Positions 63,557 to 64,000 of a stretch of 64,000 nt of DNA are shown here, in pieces (positions within the stretch are counted from its first letter, which is position 1; every line of letters starts with the position of its first letter). The stretch spans positions 62,001 to 126,000 of the forward strand of contig JAKPSI010000128.1 in assembly GCA_029555415.1 (NCBI GenBank), given 5' to 3'. The translations under genes were made by a program, and so were the position numbers. The stretch comes from Bacteroidota bacterium (GTDB lineage Bacteria; Bacteroidota; Bacteroidia; Chitinophagales; Chitinophagaceae). The notes below the pieces were generated by a model, which was not told where the DNA came from, searched no databases, and worked only from the letters and a program-made list of their open reading frames with translations.

Positions 63557-64000
63557 CTATTTTAATTTTAGTCGTTGCAACCCAAAAGGAAAATGATAAC
63601 GATATAAATATTTATCTTTTAAAAGGAACTTTTGCCTGTTATCTCCAAAATCCTTTTGCAGGAAATTCCAATTTCCCCCATTATCAAACGAAACAAAATA
63701 ATGATCAGTCATTGTTTCCTGACCTCTGCAAACAACTACAGTTGCAAGGCTATTTCTGTATAACTGAGCGATATAGAAATCCTTTCCATTGTATCTGAAA
63801 TGTTCATCTTTAATTTCTGACCTATACCCGACAATGTACTTGTTGATGAGTGAAACCCTTTGCGTCGGGTCGGTATAAACCTGAAAGTGGCGCCCTTTGT
63901 CAAAGGAAAGGAGAACCAGCGAATCCAATTCACAAATTAATGTGTCAAGATGCAAATATGCATTACGGACCGACTGCTTAATGCTGGTGTCAAAATGAAC
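63557..64000 (-). CDS. Asp-box-containing protein of unknown function (5' partial, runs off right edge)
   Basis: The frame is open from base 64000 on the minus strand down to a TAG at 63557, so only the C-terminal 147 codons are seen and the start lies outside. It contains HYFVSFDNGGNWNF, which fits the Asp-box (SxDxGxxW) of beta-propeller proteins such as sialidases and BNR-repeat proteins. No further domain is visible and no catalytic residues can be named. Composition is AT-richer than its neighbours, though the fragment is short. Confidence 0.6.
   Translation of the reverse strand, partial: VHFDTSIKQSVRNAYLHLDTLICELDSLVLLSFDKGRHFQVYTDPTQRVSLINKYIVGYRSEIKDEHFRYNGKDFYIAQLYRNSLATVVVCRGQETMTDHYFVSFDNGGNWNFLQKDFGDNRQKFLLKDKYLYRYHFPFGLQRLKLK

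Noticed and set aside
1-64000. tRNA, rRNA, CRISPR array, insertion sequence or prophage
   Set aside because: No cloverleaf arms, conserved rRNA strings, regularly spaced direct repeats, transposase motifs or phage structural genes were recognised by eye.

Overview
The window looks like a chromosome segment of a Bacteroidota bacterium, most likely class Chitinophagia (Chitinophagaceae-like). The basis is the mid-range GC content, type IX secretion C-terminal domains on several surface proteins, a TonB receptor with a carboxypeptidase-like N-terminal domain, GH97 and GH20 enzymes, ribosomal protein THX, and promoters of the Bacteroidota form TTTG-N19-21-TAnnTTTG. No species call is possible from sequence alone. 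No rRNA, tRNA, CRISPR array, transposase or phage module was recognised, so the region reads as stable chromosome.

Layout. (1) 2-11489, plus strand: the end of an exopolysaccharide operon, cut at the left edge. It holds a Wzz-like chain-length protein with a degenerate kinase domain, a Wzx flippase, a Wzy-type polymerase/ligase, four glycosyltransferases, an acyltransferase, and an unusual phosphoribosyltransferase-HAD fusion. Most genes overlap or nearly touch. (2) 11492-19446: mostly minus-strand surface and regulatory genes (beta-helix T9SS cargo, DUF4184 membrane protein, two single-domain receivers, PhnA, a beta-helix lipoprotein) plus one plus-strand gliding-motility-type T9SS protein. 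(3) 19464-28334: a TonB-dependent receptor in an apparent operon with the beta-helix lipoprotein, then a signalling island of two NarL-type regulators, a TPR membrane protein and a large hybrid histidine kinase. (4) 28695-36662: GH20 hexosaminidase, SRPBCC protein, a UvrD-type helicase-nuclease, an Ig-like lipoprotein and recR. (5) 36704-40673: methionine synthase split into two genes, with a 31-codon hydrophobic ORF translationally coupled between them and a long leader hairpin behind a consensus promoter. (6) 40674-50680: DUF3137/LemA pair, HAD phosphatase, SemiSWEET, GH97, a LOG-like protein, exonuclease III, DUF4286, HU, THX, PdxH, a coiled-coil membrane protein and UMP kinase. (7) 50978-57186: a TolC-adaptor-RND efflux operon with two small trailing genes. 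(8) 57416-60107, minus: rplM-rpsI-rpsB-tsf. (9) 60357-64000: an HD hydrolase, a seven-repeat PKD-like T9SS protein, and a partial Asp-box protein running off the right edge.

Less ordinary elements are the MetH-half/micro-ORF/MetH-half arrangement with its leader hairpin, the PRTase-HAD fusion in the polysaccharide operon, a family of modular intergenic repeats (three related copies and one weaker, two abutting the promoters of recR and pyrH), an orphan plus-strand terminator at 22578-22602, and an RGG-rich tail on ribosomal protein S2. Functions below are family-level inferences from sequence reading; no database search was run.
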